Below, piece by piece: positions 8,444 to 17,267 of a stretch of 64,000 bases of DNA. The notes beneath the pieces were generated by a model. It saw only the letters and a program-made list of their open reading frames with translations, made no database searches and was not told where the DNA came from. The position numbers and the translations under genes were made by a program. Location of the stretch: NCBI RefSeq assembly GCF_018614415.1, contig NZ_JAGGOO010000059.1, forward strand, positions 40,391 through 104,390. The letters are read 5' to 3'. The stretch is from Streptomyces sp. ISL-12 (lineage in GTDB: Bacteria > Actinomycetota > Actinomycetes > Streptomycetales > Streptomycetaceae). Position 1 is the stretch's first letter. The number at the start of each line of letters is the position of its first letter.

Positions 8444-9649
8444 GTGGCAGCACCGCAGAACTACCTCGCAGTCATCAAAGTCATCGGTGTCGGCGGCGGT
8501 GGTGTCAATGCCATCAACCGGATGATCGAGGTCGGTCTCAAGGGCGTCGAGTTCATCGCCATCAACACCGACGCGCAAGCCCTGTTGATGAGCGACGCCG
8601 ACGTCAAGCTCGACGTCGGCCGTGAACTCACCCGCGGACTCGGCGCCGGAGCCAACCCGGCCGTCGGCCGCAAGGCCGCCGAGGACCACCGCGAGGAGAT
8701 CGAGGAGGTCCTCAAGGGGGCCGACATGGTCTTCGTGACGGCCGGTGAGGGCGGCGGCACCGGCACCGGCGGCGCGCCCGTGGTGGCGAACATCGCCCGC
8801 TCGCTCGGCGCCCTCACCATCGGCGTGGTCACCCGCCCGTTCACCTTCGAGGGACGGCGCCGGGCCAACCAGGCCGAGGACGGCATCGCCGAACTGCGTG
8901 AAGAGGTCGACACCCTCATCGTCATCCCCAACGACCGGCTGCTGTCCATCTCGGACCGCCAGGTCTCCGTCCTGGACGCCTTCAAGTCGGCGGACCAGGT
9001 CCTGCTCTCCGGTGTGCAGGGCATCACCGACCTCATCACCACGCCCGGCCTGATCAACCTGGACTTCGCCGACGTCAAGTCGGTCATGTCCGAGGCCGGT
9101 TCCGCCCTGATGGGCATCGGCTCGGCCCGCGGCGACGACCGCGCGGTGGCCGCCGCCGAGATGGCGATCTCCTCGCCGCTCCTCGAAGCCTCCATCGACG
9201 GCGCCCGTGGCGTGCTGCTCTCCATCTCCGGCGGCTCCGACCTCGGCCTGTTCGAGATCAACGAGGCCGCCCAGCTGGTCAGCGAGGCCGCCCACCCCGA
9301 GGCCAACATCATCTTCGGCGCCGTCATCGACGACGCCCTCGGCGACGAGGTCCGGGTCACGGTCATCGCGGCCGGCTTCGACGGCGGCCAGCCGCCCGCC
9401 AAGCGGGACAACGTGCTCGGCTCGTCCTCCGCCAAGCGCGAGGAGCAGCCCCCCGCCCCGCCGGTCCGGCAGCCCGAGAGCCGCCCGTCCTTCGGCTCGC
9501 TCGGCAGCGTCAAGCCGAAGGAGGAGCCGGAGCCCGTCGCGCCGGAGCCGGTCAGCGACCTGCCGCCGGTCACCCCGCCGGTCCCGCCGTCCCGGACCTA
9601 CTCGGACAGCGCGGCCGAGGAGCTGGACGTGCCGGACTTCTTGAAGTGA
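8444..9649 (+). CDS. ftsZ: FtsZ, tubulin-like division GTPase
   Basis: FtsZ polymerises into the Z-ring or, in sporulating Streptomyces hyphae, the ladder of Z-rings. The 401-residue protein has the nucleotide loop IGVGGGGVNAINRM (residues 14-27), the tubulin signature GGGTGTG (103-109) and the T7 loop NLDFADVKSVM. A Pro/Glu-rich linker (about 320-390) follows, then the conserved tail peptide DVPDFLK, the docking site for SepF and other partners. The start is GTG (MAAPQNYLAVIKVIG). Its TGA overlaps the GTG of pgeF. Confidence 0.98.
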   Translation: MAAPQNYLAVIKVIGVGGGGVNAINRMIEVGLKGVEFIAINTDAQALLMSDADVKLDVGRELTRGLGAGANPAVGRKAAEDHREEIEEVLKGADMVFVTAGEGGGTGTGGAPVVANIARSLGALTIGVVTRPFTFEGRRRANQAEDGIAELREEVDTLIVIPNDRLLSISDRQVSVLDAFKSADQVLLSGVQGITDLITTPGLINLDFADVKSVMSEAGSALMGIGSARGDDRAVAAAEMAISSPLLEASIDGARGVLLSISGGSDLGLFEINEAAQLVSEAAHPEANIIFGAVIDDALGDEVRVTVIAAGFDGGQPPAKRDNVLGSSSAKREEQPPAPPVRQPESRPSFGSLGSVKPKEEPEPVAPEPVSDLPPVTPPVPPSRTYSDSAAEELDVPDFLK

Positions 9650-10374
9650 TAGGACAGCGCGACACCGTGAGCGGCGCGCACTTCGCCTTCACCGACCGGT
9701 GGGGCGGGGTGAGCGCCGTTCCGTACGAGGAGCTCAACCTGGGCGGCGCGGTCGGAGACGACCCCGACGCCGTGCGGGCCAACCGGGAACGGGCGGCCGG
9801 GGCACTGGGCCTGGACGCGGACCGGGTGGTCTGGATGAACCAGGTGCACGGGGCGGACGTCGAGGTGGTCGACGCGCCCTGGGGCGCCCGGCCGGTGCCG
9901 GACACCGACGCGATCGTCACCGCCGAGCGGGGACTCGCTCTCGCCGTGCTCACCGCCGACTGCGTACCCGTCCTGCTCGCCGATCCCGTCGCGGGGATCG
10001 CCGCCGCCGCCCACGCCGGCCGGCCCGGCATGATCGCCGGCGTCGTCCCCGCCGCCGTACGCGCCATGACCCGACTCGGCGCCGACCCCGCCCGGATCGT
10101 CGCCCGCACCGGACCCTCGGTCTGCGGCCGGTGCTACGAGGTGCCCCAGACGATGCGCGCCGAAGTGGCCGCCGTCGAACCGGCGGCGCACGCCGTGACG
10201 AGCTGGGGCACTCCGGCGGTCGACGTCGCCGCCGGAGTGCGCGCGCAGCTCGAACGGCTCGGGGTGCGCGACCGGGCGCAGTCGCTGGTGTGCACGCTGG
10301 AGTCGAAGGACCACTTCTCGTACCGACGCGACCGCACCACCGGGCGGCTCGCGGGCTATGTCTGGCTGGACTGA
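9646..10374 (+). CDS. pgeF: PgeF/YfiH-type laccase-domain protein
   Basis: This is a member of the YfiH/YlmD 'polyphenol oxidoreductase laccase' family. Members have been linked to purine nucleoside cleavage and, in E. coli, to editing wrongly loaded UDP-MurNAc-peptides. Motifs are NQVHGADV, TADCVPVLLADP, AAAHAGRPGMIAG and GPSVCGRCYEVP; the His and Cys residues are the metal ligands. The GTG at 9646 overlaps the ftsZ stop; GTG 9667 is an alternative start that would trim seven residues. Directly after ftsZ is its usual actinobacterial place. Confidence 0.88.
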   Translation: MIGQRDTVSGAHFAFTDRWGGVSAVPYEELNLGGAVGDDPDAVRANRERAAGALGLDADRVVWMNQVHGADVEVVDAPWGARPVPDTDAIVTAERGLALAVLTADCVPVLLADPVAGIAAAAHAGRPGMIAGVVPAAVRAMTRLGADPARIVARTGPSVCGRCYEVPQTMRAEVAAVEPAAHAVTSWGTPAVDVAAGVRAQLERLGVRDRAQSLVCTLESKDHFSYRRDRTTGRLAGYVWLD

Positions 10375-10380
10375 TGGGGC

Positions 10381-11100
10381 ATGACGGAACGTAAGGACGA
10401 ACTCGCCGCCAATCTGGCGAAGGTGGAGGAGCGCATCGCCGCCGCGTGCGCCGCCGCCGGCCGGGCCCGCGAGGAGGTGACCCTGATCGTGGTCACCAAG
10501 ACCTATCCGGCGAGCGATGTGCGCGCCCTGGCGGAGCTGGGCGTGCGGCACGTCGCCGAGAACCGGGACCAGGACGCGGCACCCAAGGCCGCCGCGTGCG
10601 CGGATCTGCCGCTCACCTGGCACTTCGTAGGTCAGCTGCAGACCAACAAGGTACGATCCGTGGTCGGTTACGCCGGTCTCGTGCAGTCCGTCGACCGCTC
10701 ACGGCTCGTCACCGCCCTGTCCAAGGAGGCGGTACGGGCCGGGCGCGAGCTCGGCTGTCTCGTCCAGGTCGCCTTCGACGCGGGGGCGGACGGGCGGGGC
10801 GAGCGGGGCGGCGTGGCACCCGACCAGGTCGGAGAACTGGCCGGCCTCGTGGCCTCGTCGCCGGGGCTCCGGCTCGACGGACTGATGACGGTGGCCCCGC
10901 TGACCGGGGAGTACGCCGGGCGCCAACAGGCCGCGTTCGAGCGCCTCATGGATGTGGCGACCGACCTGCGTCGCGCCCATCCGGCTGCGAACATGGTCTC
11001 GGCAGGGATGAGTGCGGACCTCGAACAGGCCGTGGCCGCCGGAGCGACACATGTGCGCGTCGGCACTGCGGTACTCGGTGTCCGCCCCAGGCTCGGGTAA
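10381..11100 (+). CDS. YggS/YlmE-family PLP-binding protein
   Basis: This 239-residue protein belongs to the YggS/PLPBP/YlmE family of alanine-racemase-fold proteins that bind pyridoxal phosphate and maintain B6 and amino-acid homeostasis. Motifs are LIVVTKTYPASDVRAL (the Lys that binds PLP), HFVGQLQTNKVRSV, GLMTVAPLTGEY and the phosphate-binding SAGMSADLEQAVAAGATHVRVG. It starts 6 bases after pgeF, so both are likely cotranscribed with ftsZ. It shares this pgeF-ylmE-sepF order with many Gram-positives. Confidence 0.9.
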   Translation: MTERKDELAANLAKVEERIAAACAAAGRAREEVTLIVVTKTYPASDVRALAELGVRHVAENRDQDAAPKAAACADLPLTWHFVGQLQTNKVRSVVGYAGLVQSVDRSRLVTALSKEAVRAGRELGCLVQVAFDAGADGRGERGGVAPDQVGELAGLVASSPGLRLDGLMTVAPLTGEYAGRQQAAFERLMDVATDLRRAHPAANMVSAGMSADLEQAVAAGATHVRVGTAVLGVRPRLG

Positions 11101-11229
11101 CGTCGCCAAGAAGTCGGACCACAGCAGAAAATATGGTCATTACCGCCGAAAGGCGGAAACAACGACCTCGTGGATCGCGGGCATTTGGCAGTCGTCAGCC
11201 GATCCACCACAGAGCGGAGGACTCAGAGC

Positions 11230-11871
11230 ATGGCCGGCGCGATGCGCAAGATGGCGGTCTACCTCGGCCTCGTGGAGGACGATGGGTACGACGGCCGGGG
11301 TTTCGACCCCGACGACGACTTCGAACCCGAACTCGACCCGGAGCCCGAACGGGATCACCGGAGGCATGAACCGGCGCATCAGGGGCATGGTTCACATCAG
11401 CCACAAAGGGACGAAGAGGTGCGAGTCGTACAACCGCCCGCGCCTCGCGAGCCGGTGGCCCGGTCTGCTTCGCTACCCGCGGAATCCGGGCGACCCGCCC
11501 GGATCGCGCCCGTGGCATCCATCACACAAGAACGCGCGAGCCTGGAAAAGAGCGCACCGGTCATCATGCCCAAGGTCGTCTCCGAACGAGAGCCCTACCG
11601 GATCACCACGCTTCACCCACGGACCTACAACGAGGCCCGTACCATCGGGGAACACTTCCGTGAGGGCACTCCGGTGATCATGAATCTCACGGAGATGGAC
11701 GACACGGACGCGAAGCGACTTGTCGACTTTGCGGCTGGTCTGGTGTTTGGTCTTCACGGCAGTATCGAGCGGGTGACGCAGAAGGTGTTCCTGCTGTCTC
11801 CTGCTAACGTCGATGTCACGGCGGAGGACAAGGCCCGCATCGCAGAGGGCGGGTTCTTCAACCAGAGCTGA
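11230..11871 (+). CDS. sepF: SepF, membrane anchor of FtsZ
   Basis: SepF ties FtsZ polymers to the membrane. In Actinobacteria, which lack FtsA and ZipA, it is the main anchor. The ATG at 11230 (MAGAMRKMAVYLGLV) has GGCGGAGG ending 9 bases upstream and gives 213 residues; the frame is open further upstream but without a ribosome site. The N-terminus is an amphipathic membrane-binding helix, followed by an acidic disordered linker (residues 16-100). The DUF552 domain begins about residue 105 (APVIMPKVVSEREPYRI) and includes FAAGLVFGLHGSIERV. Confidence 0.95.
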   Translation: MAGAMRKMAVYLGLVEDDGYDGRGFDPDDDFEPELDPEPERDHRRHEPAHQGHGSHQPQRDEEVRVVQPPAPREPVARSASLPAESGRPARIAPVASITQERASLEKSAPVIMPKVVSEREPYRITTLHPRTYNEARTIGEHFREGTPVIMNLTEMDDTDAKRLVDFAAGLVFGLHGSIERVTQKVFLLSPANVDVTAEDKARIAEGGFFNQS

Positions 11872-11917
11872 GACGTAACACCGGTGAGTCGGGTCAGGGG
11901 AGAGGGAAGCAAGGGTC

Positions 11918-12202
11918 ATGAGCGTGGTCCTGGATGTCGTCTACATCGCGCTGATGTGCTTCCTCATCGTGCTGATCTTCCGGTTGGTCATGGACTACGT
12001 CTTCCAGTTCGCCCGCTCGTGGCAACCCGGCAAGGCGATGGTGGTCGTACTGGAGGCCACCTACACTGTCACCGATCCACCGTTGAAGCTCCTGCGGCGG
12101 GTCATTCCGCCGCTGCGTCTCGGGGGCGTGGCGCTCGACCTGTCCTTCTTCGTACTGATGATCATCGTCTACATCCTGATCTCGATCGTGAGCCGGCTGT
12201 GA
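11918..12202 (+). CDS. YlmG/YggT-family membrane protein
   Basis: This 94-residue protein has two hydrophobic segments (about residues 2-27 and 69-93) around the conserved YggT core. The core includes DPPLKLLRRVIPPLRLGGVA, an amphipathic stretch with proline and arginine. YggT/YlmG genes lie between sepF and divIVA in many Gram-positives; a role in membrane organisation near the divisome is suspected but not established. The ATG start is preceded by GGGGAGAGGGAAG. Confidence 0.85.
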   Translation: MSVVLDVVYIALMCFLIVLIFRLVMDYVFQFARSWQPGKAMVVVLEATYTVTDPPLKLLRRVIPPLRLGGVALDLSFFVLMIIVYILISIVSRL

Positions 12203-12257
12203 GCGATGAGAGAGATACGGGCTTGCCGAATGCCGACGACTACGTTGAGGTGAAGAG

Positions 12258-13487
12258 ATGCCGTTGACCCCCGAGGACGTGCGGAACAAGCAGTTCACGA
12301 CCGTCCGCCTCCGAGAAGGCTATGACGAGGACGAGGTCGATGCCTTCCTCGACGAGGTCGAAGCCGAACTGACCCGTCTGCTCCGCGAGAACGAGGACCT
12401 GCGCGCCAAGCTGGCCGCGGCCACGCGCGCGGCCGCGCAGAACCAGCAGAACATGCGCAAGCCCCCGGAGCAGCAGCAGGATCAGCAGCAGGGTGGCCAC
12501 CCCCAGCAGGGCGGCATGCCCCAGCAGGGCGGCATGCCTCAGCAGGGTGGGATGCCCCAGCAGGGCGGGATGCCCCAGCAGGGCATGCGCGGTCCGGGTG
12601 CTCCGGTGCCCGCCGGCATATCGGGCCCGCCGCAGCAGCAGATGGGTGGCCCCATGGGTGGTCCGCCCCAGCTGCCGAGCGGCGCCCCGCAGCTGCCCGC
12701 CGGTCCCGGCGGTCAGGGCGGCCCGCAGGGTCCCGGTCCGATGGGCCAGGGTCCGGGGCCGATGGGCCAGGGCCCGGGTCCGATGCAGGGCCAGATGGGT
12801 CCCGGTCCGATGGGCGGCCCCATGGGCGGCCCGCAGGGTCCCGGCGGCCCCGGTGGTCCCGGCATGCCCGGTCAGGGCGGCCCTGGTGGCGACAGCGCCG
12901 CGCGCGTTCTGTCGCTGGCCCAGCAGACCGCCGACCAGGCGATCGCCGAGGCCCGGTCCGAGGCCAACAAGATCGTCGGCGAGGCGCGTTCGCGTGCCGA
13001 GGGTCTGGAGCGGGACGCCCGCGCCAAGGCCGACGCCCTGGAGCGGGACGCGCAGGAGAAGCACCGCGTCGCGATGGGCTCCCTGGAGTCCGCTCGCGCC
13101 ACGCTGGAGCGCAAGGTCGAGGACCTGCGCGGCTTCGAGCGCGAGTACCGCACGCGGCTGAAGTCCTACCTGGAGTCGCAGCTGCGTCAGCTGGAGACCC
13201 AGGCCGACGACTCGCTGGCCCCGCCGCGGACGCCCGCCGCCGCCTCGCTGCCGCCGTCCCCGGCGCCGTCGATGGCTCCGGCCGGTGCGAGCGCGCCGTC
13301 CTACGGTGGCAACCAGTCCATGGGCAGCGGTCCGGGCGCCTCGTCCGGCCCGTCGTACGGCGGTCAGCAGCAGATGTCGCCGGCGATGACCCAGCCGATG
13401 GCGCCGGTGCGCCCGCAGGGGCCGTCGCCGATGGGGCAGGCGCCCTCGCCGATGCGCGGGTTCCTGATCGACGAGGACGACAACTGA
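12258..13487 (+). CDS. divIVA: DivIVA (Wag31), polar growth scaffold
   Basis: DivIVA is the coiled-coil protein that marks hyphal tips and directs polar wall growth and branching in Streptomyces. The 409 residues comprise the N-terminal membrane-sensing DivIVA domain (MPLTPEDVRNKQFTTVRLRE, then a first coiled coil to about residue 60). A long Gln/Gly/Met/Pro-rich insert spans about 65-210. The main coiled coil (AARVLSLAQQTADQAIAEAR to about 315) and a Ser/Pro/Gln-rich tail ending DEDDN follow. The insert contains an 18-bp tandem repeat. A strong terminator follows 45 bases downstream. Confidence 0.95.
   Translation: MPLTPEDVRNKQFTTVRLREGYDEDEVDAFLDEVEAELTRLLRENEDLRAKLAAATRAAAQNQQNMRKPPEQQQDQQQGGHPQQGGMPQQGGMPQQGGMPQQGGMPQQGMRGPGAPVPAGISGPPQQQMGGPMGGPPQLPSGAPQLPAGPGGQGGPQGPGPMGQGPGPMGQGPGPMQGQMGPGPMGGPMGGPQGPGGPGGPGMPGQGGPGGDSAARVLSLAQQTADQAIAEARSEANKIVGEARSRAEGLERDARAKADALERDAQEKHRVAMGSLESARATLERKVEDLRGFEREYRTRLKSYLESQLRQLETQADDSLAPPRTPAAASLPPSPAPSMAPAGASAPSYGGNQSMGSGPGASSGPSYGGQQQMSPAMTQPMAPVRPQGPSPMGQAPSPMRGFLIDEDDN
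12501..12587 (+). repeat. 18-bp tandem repeat inside divIVA
   Basis: Five in-frame units encode Pro-Gln-Gln-Gly-Gly-Met. Four are full 18-base units (12501-12572) and the fifth (12573-12587) lacks one Gly codon. Units 1-2 are identical and units 3-4 carry silent changes. This part of the DivIVA linker is therefore prone to copy-number change. Confidence 0.9.
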
Positions 13488-13531
13488 GCAGTGCTGAACG
13501 GTAGTACGGCGTCGTAGTCGGCAGCGTTCAA

Positions 13532-13570
13532 GGCGGGTCCCGGGTTCTTGAGCCCGGGACCCGCCTTTTT
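13532..13570 (+). terminator. rho-independent terminator after divIVA
   Basis: GGCGGGTCCCGGG (13532-13544) pairs perfectly with CCCGGGACCCGCC (13553-13565) around an 8-base loop and is followed by five Ts. It ends the dcw transcript. Confidence 0.92.
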
Positions 13571-13603
13571 GCGGTCCGTTCTCGGAGGCGGGCGCGGACC
13601 GTA

Positions 13604-13646
13604 CGCGAGAGGCCCGGCTCCCCGTGGGGGAACCGGGCCTCTCGCG
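13604..13646 (-). terminator. hairpin terminator of ileS
   Basis: A long, almost perfect inverted repeat (outer arms CGCGAGAGGCCCGG and CCGGGCCTCTCGCG) ends 6 bases from the ileS stop on the minus strand. It lacks a T-run, as many Streptomyces terminators do. Confidence 0.75.
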
Positions 13647-13652
13647 TGTTGC

Positions 13653-16600
13653 TTACGCCTTGCGGAGACGGAACGTCAGGGACAGGCCCTCGTCCCTGAA
13701 GGCGTCCCCGTACGTGCCGTCCGCCTCGCCCTCGGCGAAGTCGGTGGCCAGGACCTCGTCGGCGATCAGGGCCGAGTGCCCGGTCAGGGCGGCGACGACC
13801 GCCGGGTCCGTGGCCGTCCAGCGCAGGGCGATGCGGTCGGCGACGTCCAGGCCGCTGTTCTTGCGGGCCTCCTGGATCAGGCGGATCGCGTCCCGGGCGA
13901 GGCCCGCGCGGCGCAGCTCCTCGGTGATCTCCAGGTCGAGGGCGACCGTGGCACCGGAGTCGGAGGCGACCGACCAGCCCTCGCGCGGGGTCTCCGTGAT
14001 GATCACCTCGTCGGGAGCGAGGGCGATCGTCTCACCGTCGACCTCCACCGAGGCCGTGCCCTCCCGCAGGGCGAGGGAGAGCGCCGCCGCGTCCGCGTTC
14101 GCCACGGCCTTGGCGACGTCCTGGACGCGCTTGCCGAACCGCTTGCCCAGGGCGCGGAAGTTGGCCTTGGCGGTGGTGTCGACCAGGCTGCCGCCGACCT
14201 CGGAGAGGGAGGCGAGGGACTCGACGTTCAGCTCCTCGGTGATCTGCGTGTGCAGTTCGGGGGAGAGCGCGTCGAAGCCCGCGGCCGCGATCAGCGCGCG
14301 CCGCAGCGGCTGGCGGGTCTTGACGCCGGACTCCGCGCGGGTGGCGCGGCCGAGTTCGACCAGGCGGCGCACCAGGACCATCTGCTGCGACAGCTCCGGG
14401 TCGATCGCCGACAGGTCGGCCTCGGGCCAGGAGGACAGGTGCACGGACTCCGGGGCGCCCGGGGTGACCGGCACGATCATGTCCTGCCAGACCCGTTCGG
14501 TGAGGAACGGCGTCAGCGGGGCCATCAGCTTGGTGACCGTCTCGACGACCTCGTGCAGGGTGCGCAGCGCCGCCTTGTCGCCCTGCCAGAAGCGGCGGCG
14601 GGAACGGCGTACGTACCAGTTGGACAGGTCGTCGACGAACGAGGACAGCAGCTTGCCGGCGCGCTGGGTGTCGTAACCCTCCAGGGCCTGCGTCACCTGG
14701 TCGGTGAGGGCGTGCAGTTCGGAGAGGAGCCAGCGGTCCAGGACGGGGCGGTCGGCGGGGGCCGGGTCGGCCTCGCTCGGCGCCCAGCCCGAGGTGCGGG
14801 CGTACAGGGCCTGGAAGGCGACCGTGTTCCAGTACGTGAGGAGCGTCTTGCGGACGACTTCCTGGATGGTGCCGTGGCCGACGCGGCGGGCCGCCCACGG
14901 GGAGCCGCCGGCCGCCATGAACCAGCGCACCGCGTCGGCGCCGTGCTGGTCCATCAGCGGGATCGGCTGCAGGATGTTGCCCAGGTGCTTGGACATCTTG
15001 CGGCCGTCCTCGGCGAGGATGTGGCCGAGGCAGACGACGTTCTCGTACGACGACTTGTCGAAGACGAGCGTGCCGACGGCCATCAGGGTGTAGAACCAGC
15101 CGCGGGTCTGGTCGATGGCCTCGGAGATGAACTGCGCCGGGTAGCGGGACTCGAACAGTTCCTTGTTCTTGTACGGGTAGCCCCACTGCGCGAACGGCAT
15201 CGAGCCCGAGTCGTACCAGGCGTCGATGACCTCCGGCACGCGCGTGGCCGTCTTGCCGCAGCCGTCGTGGCGGCAGGCGAAGGTGACCTCGTCGATGTAC
15301 GGGCGGTGGGGGTCGAGGCCCGACTGGTCGGTGCCGGTCAGCTCGGTCAGCTCGGCGCGGGAGCCGGCGACCGTGAGGTGGTCGTCCTCGCAGCGCCAGA
15401 TGGGCAGCGGGGTGCCCCAGTAGCGGTTGCGGGAGAGCGCCCAGTCGATGTTGTTGTCCAGCCAGTCGCCGTACCGGCCGTTCTTGACGGTGTCCGGGAA
15501 CCAGTTGGTCTTCTCGTTCTCCTGGAGGAGACGGTCCTTGATCGCCGTGGTGCGGATGTACCAGGACGGCTGGGCGTAGTAGAGCAGCGCGGTGTGGCAG
15601 CGCCAGCAGTGCGGGTAGCTGTGCTCGTACGGGATGTGCTTGAAGAGCAGGCCGCGGGTGTCGAGGTCCTCGGTGAGCTGTTCGTCGGCCTTCTTGAAGA
15701 AGACGCCGCCGACCAGGGGGAGGTCCTCCTCGAAGGTGCCGTCGGGGCGGACCGGGTTGACGATCGGCAGGCCGTAGGAGCGGCACACCTTGAGGTCGTC
15801 CTCACCGAAGGCGGGGGACTGGTGGACCAGGCCCGTGCCGTCCTCGGTGGTGACGTAGTCGGCGTTGACGACGTAGTGGGCCGGCTCGGGGAACGCGACC
15901 AGCTCGAACGGGCGCTGGTACGTCCAGCGCTCCATCTCGGCGCCGGTGAAGGTCTGGCCGGTGGTCTCCCAGCCCTCGCCGAGGGCCTTCTCCACGAGGG
16001 GGGCGGCGACGACGAGCTTCTCGTCACCGTTGGTGGCGACGACATAGGTGACCTCGGGGTGGGCCGCCACGGCCGTGTTGGAGACCAGCGTCCAGGGCGT
16101 GGTCGTCCAGATCAGCAGCGCGGCCTCGCCGGCCAGCGGGCCGGAGGTGAGAGGGAAGCGGACGTAGACCGAGGGGTCGACGACCGTCTCGTAGCCCTGG
16201 GCCAGCTCGTGGTCGGACAGGCCGGTGCCGCAGCGGGGGCACCAGGGGGCGACGCGGTGGTCCTGGACGAGGAGGCCCTTGTTGAAGATCTCCTTCAGGG
16301 ACCACCAGACGGACTCGACGTACTCCGGGTCCATCGTGCGGTACGCGTCGTCGAGGTCGACCCAGTAGCCCATGCGGGTCGTCAGCTCGGTGAAGGCGTC
16401 CGTGTGGCGGGTCACCGACTCGCGGCACTTGGCGTTGAACTCCGCGATGCCGTACGCCTCGATGTCCGGCTTGCCGCTGAAGCCCAGCTCCTTCTCCACC
16501 GCCAGCTCCACGGGCAGGCCGTGGCAGTCCCAGCCGGCCTTGCGGGCCACGTGGTAGCCGCGCATGGTGCGGAAGCGGGGGAAGACGTCCTTGAAGACGC

Positions 16601-16799
16601 GGGCCTCGATGTGGTGGGCGCCCGGCATGCCGTTGGCGGTGGGGGGACCCTCGTAGAACACCCATTCGGGGCGGCCCGCGGACTGCTCCAGGCTCTTGGC
16701 GAAGATCTTCTGCTCGCGCCAGAAGTCGAGCACCGCGTGTTCGAGCGCGGGCAGGTCGACCTGGGCGGGTACCTGGCGGTACAGCGGCGGCGTATTCAA
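13653..16799 (-). CDS. ileS: IleS, isoleucyl-tRNA synthetase
   Basis: Class I synthetase that charges tRNA-Ile. The TTG at 16799 is taken as start (MNTPPLYRQVPAQVDLPALE) because GGAGG sits 7 bases upstream, giving 1048 residues; the frame is open further upstream but that sequence is the T-box leader. The HIGH-region motif is GMPGAHH (about residues 57-63), KMSKH is near residue 600 (GRKMSKHLGN), and CPRCG-type zinc motifs are present. The long form with this HIGH variant resembles the eukaryote-like IleS class, whose members include mupirocin-resistant enzymes. It is transcribed opposite to divIVA and controlled by an upstream T-box. Confidence 0.95.
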   Translation of the reverse strand: MNTPPLYRQVPAQVDLPALEHAVLDFWREQKIFAKSLEQSAGRPEWVFYEGPPTANGMPGAHHIEARVFKDVFPRFRTMRGYHVARKAGWDCHGLPVELAVEKELGFSGKPDIEAYGIAEFNAKCRESVTRHTDAFTELTTRMGYWVDLDDAYRTMDPEYVESVWWSLKEIFNKGLLVQDHRVAPWCPRCGTGLSDHELAQGYETVVDPSVYVRFPLTSGPLAGEAALLIWTTTPWTLVSNTAVAAHPEVTYVVATNGDEKLVVAAPLVEKALGEGWETTGQTFTGAEMERWTYQRPFELVAFPEPAHYVVNADYVTTEDGTGLVHQSPAFGEDDLKVCRSYGLPIVNPVRPDGTFEEDLPLVGGVFFKKADEQLTEDLDTRGLLFKHIPYEHSYPHCWRCHTALLYYAQPSWYIRTTAIKDRLLQENEKTNWFPDTVKNGRYGDWLDNNIDWALSRNRYWGTPLPIWRCEDDHLTVAGSRAELTELTGTDQSGLDPHRPYIDEVTFACRHDGCGKTATRVPEVIDAWYDSGSMPFAQWGYPYKNKELFESRYPAQFISEAIDQTRGWFYTLMAVGTLVFDKSSYENVVCLGHILAEDGRKMSKHLGNILQPIPLMDQHGADAVRWFMAAGGSPWAARRVGHGTIQEVVRKTLLTYWNTVAFQALYARTSGWAPSEADPAPADRPVLDRWLLSELHALTDQVTQALEGYDTQRAGKLLSSFVDDLSNWYVRRSRRRFWQGDKAALRTLHEVVETVTKLMAPLTPFLTERVWQDMIVPVTPGAPESVHLSSWPEADLSAIDPELSQQMVLVRRLVELGRATRAESGVKTRQPLRRALIAAAGFDALSPELHTQITEELNVESLASLSEVGGSLVDTTAKANFRALGKRFGKRVQDVAKAVANADAAALSLALREGTASVEVDGETIALAPDEVIITETPREGWSVASDSGATVALDLEITEELRRAGLARDAIRLIQEARKNSGLDVADRIALRWTATDPAVVAALTGHSALIADEVLATDFAEGEADGTYGDAFRDEGLSLTFRLRKA

Positions 16800-17076
16800 C
16801 GCGTTTCCTCCGGCGGACGTGCTGCCTTCCGTCGGAGGGACGAGAGCTTTGCGCTCCCGCGGTACCACCCTCCTTGGCTCCCGGTGCGCCTTGTGCGCCG
16901 GTGAGCCCCCTCATTGGGGCGCGATGCCGGGTCTACTCGCCGCGTCCGGTCCGGTGCGGCTTTCTTCCGGCGGCTCCGGGGTGATCTTCGCGTCGGGCTC
17001 GCCCCCGGGCTCACACCGTCCCCGGGTCGCTCTGGGCTGCGTACGCCGCTACTCGTCCCCATCCACGCTTTTCGCT
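16800..17076 (-). ncRNA. ileS T-box riboswitch (translational type)
   Basis: The minus-strand leader of ileS carries the T-box motif AGGGTGGTACCGCG (16871-16858), which base-pairs with the acceptor end of uncharged tRNA. The stem I specifier ATC (Ile codon) at 16985-16983 lies in GAAGATCACC, and the ACGAGTAG stem I signature is near 17060-17050. Downstream, CCCTCCGACGG (about 16839-16829) is complementary, with one mismatch, to the CCGCCGGAGGA that holds the ileS ribosome site (about 16816-16804). This fits a sequestering helix that blocks translation until uncharged tRNA-Ile binds, as known for actinobacterial ileS T-boxes. No T-run terminator is present. Confidence 0.92.
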
Positions 17077-17082
17077 CCGCCC

Positions 17083-17088
17083 AGTGTA
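17083..17088 (-). promoter_or_regulatory. ileS: -10 element for the ileS T-box transcript
   Basis: TACACT on the minus strand (17088-17083) lies 7 bases before the expected 5' end of the T-box leader. No convincing -35 hexamer was seen. Confidence 0.5.
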
Positions 17089-17267
17089 CGGCGCCCGGCG
17101 GACAGCGGCCGACCGGTTTTCGGACCGGCATACCCGGCGGGGAGCTGGGCACAACGGATGCAGGTCGGTCGAGCGGGGCGGTGCGTCCCGTTGCCGCGGG
17201 ACTCAAGTCGATTTATCGTCCCAGCACGGTTCGCGTGCAAGATCACAGTTTGTGAAGGGGCCGCGGC
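17089..17267. other. divergent intergenic region, ileS / DksA-TraR gene
   Basis: This region holds the upstream part of the ileS promoter and the leader of the downstream plus-strand gene. Seen here are a small hairpin (GCACG-GTTCG-CGTGC near 17225) and a ribosome site GAAGGGG about 8 bases before the ATG at 17268. No open frame with coding character was found. Confidence 0.5.
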
